Shown here: piece by piece, positions 5,885 to 9,369 of the stretch
Layout: each line of letters starts with the position of its first letter
Position numbering within the stretch: position 1 is the stretch's first letter
Origin: an uncultured Streptomyces sp.
GTDB taxonomy: Bacteria > Actinomycetota > Actinomycetes > Streptomycetales > Streptomycetaceae
Length of the DNA: 9,369 bases
Reading direction: 5' to 3'
Assembly: GCA_946480485.1 (NCBI GenBank)
Contig: CAMLJW010000191.1
Location: 1-9,369, forward strand
The notes under the pieces: model-generated
The model's input: the letters and a program-made list of their open reading frames with translations, nothing else
The model's database searches: none
Told to the model about the DNA's origin: nothing
Made by a program: the position numbers and the translations under genes

Positions 5885-6071
5885 CGATCCGAGAACAAGC
5901 GGCAGTTGAGGCGGACACGCCGCCCATAACCTCGGAGCGACGCGCGCCCCACCCACTAACGTGAGGCGTCGCTGGCGCAACCGACACCTAGACGCAGCCT
6001 CGGAGCCGCCTCACGCGCCGCGCAGCACCGCACAGACCTATCAAGCGGGGGCTCCCAGGGGGGAAACGCAC
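5885..6071. other. Intergenic region with short repeats upstream of the wall-anchored protein gene
   Basis: These 187 bases hold no gene. A small hairpin, GGCGG (5910-5914) with CCGCC (5920-5924), may end the upstream transcript. AGCGACGC (5936-5943) and GCGTCGCT (5966-5973) form an 8-bp inverted repeat with a 22-base gap. CCTCGGAGC occurs twice as a direct repeat, at 5930-5938 and 5998-6006. No convincing -35/-10 pair was found, although the promoter of the downstream gene probably lies here. Confidence 0.4.
6057..6064 (+). promoter_or_regulatory. Ribosome binding site of the wall-anchored protein gene
   Basis: AGGGGGGA lies 7 bases before ATG 6072. It decides the start: the frame is open further upstream to about 5961, but only this ATG has a ribosome binding site and places the signal peptide at the N-terminus. 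Confidence 0.7.
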
Positions 6072-8426
6072 ATGACCATCCTCGTACCCAAACCTACGCA
6101 TCCACGGCGCCTATGGGCGCGCCTGGCGGTCGCTCTAACCGCGGCCGGCGCTGTCACGCTCACCGGCCTGCCCGGCCTCCACCTCGACGAGGCCGAAGCG
6201 AAGCCGCGTACGCAGCGCTGTGACGAGAAGTACCTGGGCACGAAATTCGACCGTACTCCAGCGAAGTCCGGGCCCCCGGACAACCTGGAGTACGACGCGT
6301 GGCCCAACGACGAGAACTACACCTACGACAACCCGGCCAAGGCATACGACGGCGTTCTCCCGCCGACGGATACACAGCTCGACAAGGCAGGGAAGGACTA
6401 CCGCAAGTGGCAGAAGATCGCCAACAGGTCCGGCAAGCCGGCCGACCGTGTCATGGAGATCTACGCCCGCTTCAACGAGCAGCGCGACCGTGGCGGATAC
6501 ACGGACTTCAAGCGCTACCTGGACGTGAAGTACATCGGCAAGCCCGGCAACAACCACCGCGGCGAAGCCTTCATGGCCCGTATGGTCAAGAAGTACAACA
6601 TGGTCGGCCCGGACTGGTGGTGTGAAGACCCCGTCGACTACATCGACGAGGACGGCAAGAAGCGCCGCCGCTGGGTCGACGCCCGCAACCGGCGTACCCA
6701 CGTGCACGTCGAGGGCAAGTCCAACGGCGAGGTCAGGCAGAAGCAGGTCGACGCGGACCGGCAGATCGCCAAGCAGAACGAGAAGGTCACCAACCGGTAC
6801 CTGACCGGCGCCCGCACCGACCAGCCCACCAAGGACCGGATCGCCCAGCTCAACAAGGACATCCAGGATCACCGCAACACCAACCGCACCGTCGCCGGCA
6901 TCAACGAGCGCCGCTCGAACGCCATCGAGCGCACCCAGAACCCGAACAACTACACGCGCTACGACCCGCGGTTCAACCCCGACCCGCGCAAGAACGGCAT
7001 GCGCGGCCCGATCATCGACCAGGCGCTCCGGTCGGGGAAGACCCTGGAAGAGGCCCAGAAGCTTCAGCGGATCTACAACAACAACAACTCCCGCGGCTAC
7101 TTCATGCGCGGCCCCGGCGGCATCGACTTCTCCAGCCTCGAACTCAGCTACGTGGGCTCCCCTGTGAAGGGCAAGGGCCTCAACTACTCGATGAAGGCCG
7201 ACTACGCCAAGAACCCCGACACCGAGCCGGGTTACGGCGGGGACGCGAAGCTGACGATGTCCTCGGACGCCATGTTCACCTGGCTCGCGCTCACGCCGGA
7301 CAAGTTCTGGGTCAACCTCAACCCGGACCAGCCCGAGACGATCATGGACGACAAGTTCGCGTCCACCGATGCGGGCCGCGTGCTGCTGGAGGCCGACCTC
7401 CGGCTCAAGCACGACTTCTTCAAGGCCATGGACCCCAAAACCGACACCGGCAAGGCCGCGTGGGACGGCCTGGTCAAGCGCAACGGCTGGCCTTGCCTGC
7501 ACCCCGGCCGCAACTGGATCGAGCCCGAGACGGCCAAGGTCCGCGAGCAGGACGGCGGCGTCTACATCCTCGATGCGCCGCTGAAGCTCCAGTCGGAGTA
7601 CGCGGACGTCAACACCCCCGGCCCCGGCGGCGAAAGGTCCTGCGCCGAAGACCTCACCAAGGCCGAGATCGAGCACAACGAACGCGTTATCAACAACACC
7701 GTGGTCCCGCTGGTCGAGAAGTGGATCAACACCCAGCCCCAGTACGCCGACCTGCGCCGCGTCTACAACGCCCGCGTGGCAGCCGAGTACATCCGCCGCA
7801 AGGACGCAGCGTCGCCGACGGACTTCCACGGCATCATCGACAGCAACAACGTCAAGCGGTGGCCGCTGCGGGCTCCTCACCAGGGCTGGAACAAGCAGCA
7901 GGTCTTCGACAAGTACCGGAAGGTCTTCACCGAAGGCGAGTTCAAGTACGAACTCACCAAGGGCCAAGAGGTCTGGGTGATCACCGTCGGCGGCGTGGAC
8001 TTCTCCAAGGCCCCCAAGCGGAACATCTCCCGCACCCAGTTCAACCTCCAGCACCGCGGCCTGGACAAGACCACCAAAACCTCCACCGGCGCCGAGACGA
8101 CCTACCAGGACACCGATACCGCCTACCTCGGAGGCACCTCCGGCGAGCTCCCTGCCGGCGACGAACCAAAGCCGGTCCCGACACCGACGGACAAGCCCAC
8201 GGACAAGCCGACCGGGCAGCCGACCACTCCGGCGCCCGACCCGTCCCACCAGGGCGGCGGGGACGGTAGTCAGCCGCCGGCGACCAAGGATCCGGACGGC
8301 GACCTCGCCCACACCGGATCCGACACCCCTGTCGGTCTGATCGCAGGCATCGCCGCGGCTCTCGCGGCGGCCGGCGGAACGCTGGTGTGGTGGATGCGGC
8401 GCCGCAAGACCGCCGCGGACGGCTAG
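6072..8426 (+). CDS. Large secreted LAXTG cell-wall-anchored protein of unknown function
   Basis: This is a 784-residue surface protein. A Sec signal peptide is clear: basic HPRRLWAR, a hydrophobic core at about 18-36, and likely cleavage after AEA (41-43). The C-terminus has a wall-spanning Pro/Thr/Asp linker (about 699-744, with repeated TDKP). The sorting motif LAHTG follows (745-749), then a membrane helix (about 752-774) and the basic tail RRRK. LAXTG is the signal used by Streptomyces class E sortases, so the protein is expected to be covalently fixed to peptidoglycan. The ectodomain (44-698) is not recognised. It has an N-terminal Tyr/Asp-rich part, a charged helical, possibly coiled-coil stretch (about 218-290), and an Asn/Arg-rich part (NNNNSRGYFM). 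A strand-rich core begins GGIDFSSLELSYV at 349 and contains WVNLNPDQP (413) and TDAGRVLLEADLRLK (432). A second GGVDF is at 640. Only four Cys occur (50, 184, 475, 524), suitable for two disulfides. No sortase is encoded nearby. Confidence 0.9.
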   Translation: MTILVPKPTHPRRLWARLAVALTAAGAVTLTGLPGLHLDEAEAKPRTQRCDEKYLGTKFDRTPAKSGPPDNLEYDAWPNDENYTYDNPAKAYDGVLPPTDTQLDKAGKDYRKWQKIANRSGKPADRVMEIYARFNEQRDRGGYTDFKRYLDVKYIGKPGNNHRGEAFMARMVKKYNMVGPDWWCEDPVDYIDEDGKKRRRWVDARNRRTHVHVEGKSNGEVRQKQVDADRQIAKQNEKVTNRYLTGARTDQPTKDRIAQLNKDIQDHRNTNRTVAGINERRSNAIERTQNPNNYTRYDPRFNPDPRKNGMRGPIIDQALRSGKTLEEAQKLQRIYNNNNSRGYFMRGPGGIDFSSLELSYVGSPVKGKGLNYSMKADYAKNPDTEPGYGGDAKLTMSSDAMFTWLALTPDKFWVNLNPDQPETIMDDKFASTDAGRVLLEADLRLKHDFFKAMDPKTDTGKAAWDGLVKRNGWPCLHPGRNWIEPETAKVREQDGGVYILDAPLKLQSEYADVNTPGPGGERSCAEDLTKAEIEHNERVINNTVVPLVEKWINTQPQYADLRRVYNARVAAEYIRRKDAASPTDFHGIIDSNNVKRWPLRAPHQGWNKQQVFDKYRKVFTEGEFKYELTKGQEVWVITVGGVDFSKAPKRNISRTQFNLQHRGLDKTTKTSTGAETTYQDTDTAYLGGTSGELPAGDEPKPVPTPTDKPTDKPTGQPTTPAPDPSHQGGGDGSQPPATKDPDGDLAHTGSDTPVGLIAGIAAALAAAGGTLVWWMRRRKTAADG

Positions 8427-8457
8427 TTCCCCCAGTCCAGCCCTCGGCACACAAGGG

Positions 8458-8482
8458 CCTCCCCCGCCTGTAGCGGGGGAGG
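8458..8482 (+). terminator. Intrinsic terminator after the wall-anchored protein gene
   Basis: CCTCCCCCGC (8458-8467) and GCGGGGGAGG (8473-8482) form a perfect 10-bp GC stem with a 5-base loop CTGTA. TTCTTTG follows on the plus strand. It starts 31 bases after the stop codon. The stem is symmetric, so it could also stop the convergent transcript coming from the Rsm22-like gene, although no T-run exists on that side. Confidence 0.9.
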
Positions 8483-8589
8483 TTCTTTGCTGATCACCAG
8501 GCCGGGTACGGTTACGCCGCATGCTTGGCCTCGAGCCCGGACCGCTCCTCGGGGACCGGCGCTCACCGACTCGACCAGGGCCGCCCGCC

Positions 8590-9369
8590 CTAAGCCTGGT
8601 CATCCACCGCCGGAGGCCAGACATCCCCCCAGTCGGCGTCGCGGGCGGCCTTGTACAGCAACCCGTGGCGCTTGGTGACGGTGGTCCGGCGCAGCGACGA
8701 CTCCGCCTCGCACAGATCGAGCAGGACCTGCCCCTTGCGGATCTGCGGCTTGCGTACGACGCGTGAGGGAGCCGGGGTCACCGGGAAGCGGGCGGCGGCG
8801 ACATAGCTGAACTTCTCGTCCTCGTACGCCAGTGAGCCGCCCTTGACCTGCCGGTGCAACGAGGAACGGCTGACCCGGGCGGAGAAGTGGCACCAGTCCT
8901 CGCCGGGCACGATGGGGCAGGCGGCGCTGTGCGGGCAGGGCGCGGCGACGTGGAACCCGGCGCCGATGAGACGGTCGCGGGCCTCGATGACACGGGCGTA
9001 GCCGTCGGGGGTACCGGGCTCGACGACCACGACGGCCTGGCCGGCGGCCGCGGCGGCGTCCAGGACGCAGGCACGGTCGGAGTCGGTCAGCTCCCCGAGG
9101 ACATAGGAGACAGTGACGAGATCAGTGGTCTCGATCCTGAGCGCCGCTCCAATACGAGAGCGCTGCCACTGGGCGACCTTCAACTCCGGGCTCGCGGCGG
9201 CGATCTCCCGCCCCAGCGCGAGCGCCGGCTCGGCCCAGTCGAGAACGGTGACGGGCCGCTTCCCCGCCCAGGTGGCACTGACGGCCCAGGTCGCCGCACC
9301 GGTACCGCCGCCGACATCCACATGACTGCCCGGCACCCACGCGGGCACGGCATCCGCGAGGGCACCCAG
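8590..9369 (-). CDS. Rsm22/METTL17-family methyltransferase-like protein, N-terminus cut by the window edge
   Basis: The frame is open to the last base and gives 259 residues. Perhaps 60-80 N-terminal residues are missing. It belongs to the Rsm22 family, ribosomal small-subunit-associated proteins with a SAM-methyltransferase fold known from mitochondria (METTL17) and bacteria. Motif I is VDVGGGTGAATWA, here at residues 17-29 of the visible part. SYVLGEL follows at 88-94. The family block VVEPGTPDGYARVIEARD, then PCPHSAACP and WCHFSARVSR, is present, as is the later EDEKFSY. Four Cys, at visible residues 145, 151, 160 and 220, are spaced C-x5-C-x8-C-x59-C, very like the iron-sulfur ligands reported for METTL17. 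I infer a metal- or cluster-binding ribosome assembly factor rather than a proven RNA methylase. A GTG at 9348 is in frame, but it falls just before motif I, too late to be the true start. It is convergent with the wall-anchored protein gene. Confidence 0.9.
   Translation of the reverse strand: MGALADAVPAWVPGSHVDVGGGTGAATWAVSATWAGKRPVTVLDWAEPALALGREIAAASPELKVAQWQRSRIGAALRIETTDLVTVSYVLGELTDSDRACVLDAAAAAGQAVVVVEPGTPDGYARVIEARDRLIGAGFHVAAPCPHSAACPIVPGEDWCHFSARVSRSSLHRQVKGGSLAYEDEKFSYVAAARFPVTPAPSRVVRKPQIRKGQVLLDLCEAESSLRRTTVTKRHGLLYKAARDADWGDVWPPAVDDQA

Noticed and set aside
5960..6071. N-terminal extension of the wall-anchored protein (37 more residues)
   Set aside because: The extension is rich in Arg, Pro and Ala, has no ribosome binding site, and would bury the signal peptide.
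6135..8624. An 829-codon minus-strand frame opposite the LAXTG protein
   Set aside because: The plus strand has a signal peptide, sorting motif, ribosome binding site and terminator. The antisense frame is a Val/Leu/Gly/Arg-rich shadow.

Overview
The window looks like Streptomyces chromosome, or that of a very close actinomycete. GC is high throughout, codon third positions are almost all G or C, and GTG starts and short intergenic gaps are common. Two genes have leaderless-type starts, one secreted protein carries the LAXTG sorting signal typical of Streptomyces sortase E substrates, and a familiar-looking Streptomyces intergenic repeat lies near 2928-2995. There is no phage, plasmid, IS, tRNA, rRNA or CRISPR signal, and no gene-free stretch exceeds 300 bases.

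Layout: (1) 3-1790 (+) is the end of an iron-uptake operon: the C-terminal 311 residues of the DyP-type haem peroxidase EfeB, then the membrane permease EfeU, with a 3-bp gap. The third partner, EfeO, would be expected upstream outside the window. (2) 1932-2927 (+) is a lipoprotein of unknown function, followed by a structured intergenic repeat. (3) 3077-3814 (-) is a small protein of the bifunctional primase/polymerase (AEP-like) N-terminal family whose catalytic motifs look degenerate. It diverges from (4) 3981-5054 (+), an exported glycerophosphodiester phosphodiesterase whose N-terminal region has been expanded by 24-bp and 21-bp in-frame tandem repeats. A nested inverted repeat sits between these two divergent genes. 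(5) 5165-5884 (+) is a small cytosolic protein of unknown function. (6) 6072-8426 (+) is a 784-residue secreted, cell-wall-anchored (LAHTG) protein of unknown function, closed by a strong intrinsic terminator. (7) 8590-9369 (-) is an Rsm22/METTL17-type methyltransferase-like protein, cut by the window edge, convergent with gene 6.

The genes do not form one pathway. efeB and efeU work together in iron uptake at the membrane. Four products (EfeB after Tat export, the lipoprotein, the phosphodiesterase and the LAXTG protein) are expected to act outside the cytoplasm. The least explained material is the LAXTG ectoprotein and its upstream neighbour. The most interesting sequence-level signals are the repeat-expanded export region of the phosphodiesterase, its leaderless-type start shared with the 239-residue gene, the motif-poor primase-like protein, and four conserved-looking cysteines in the Rsm22-like protein.
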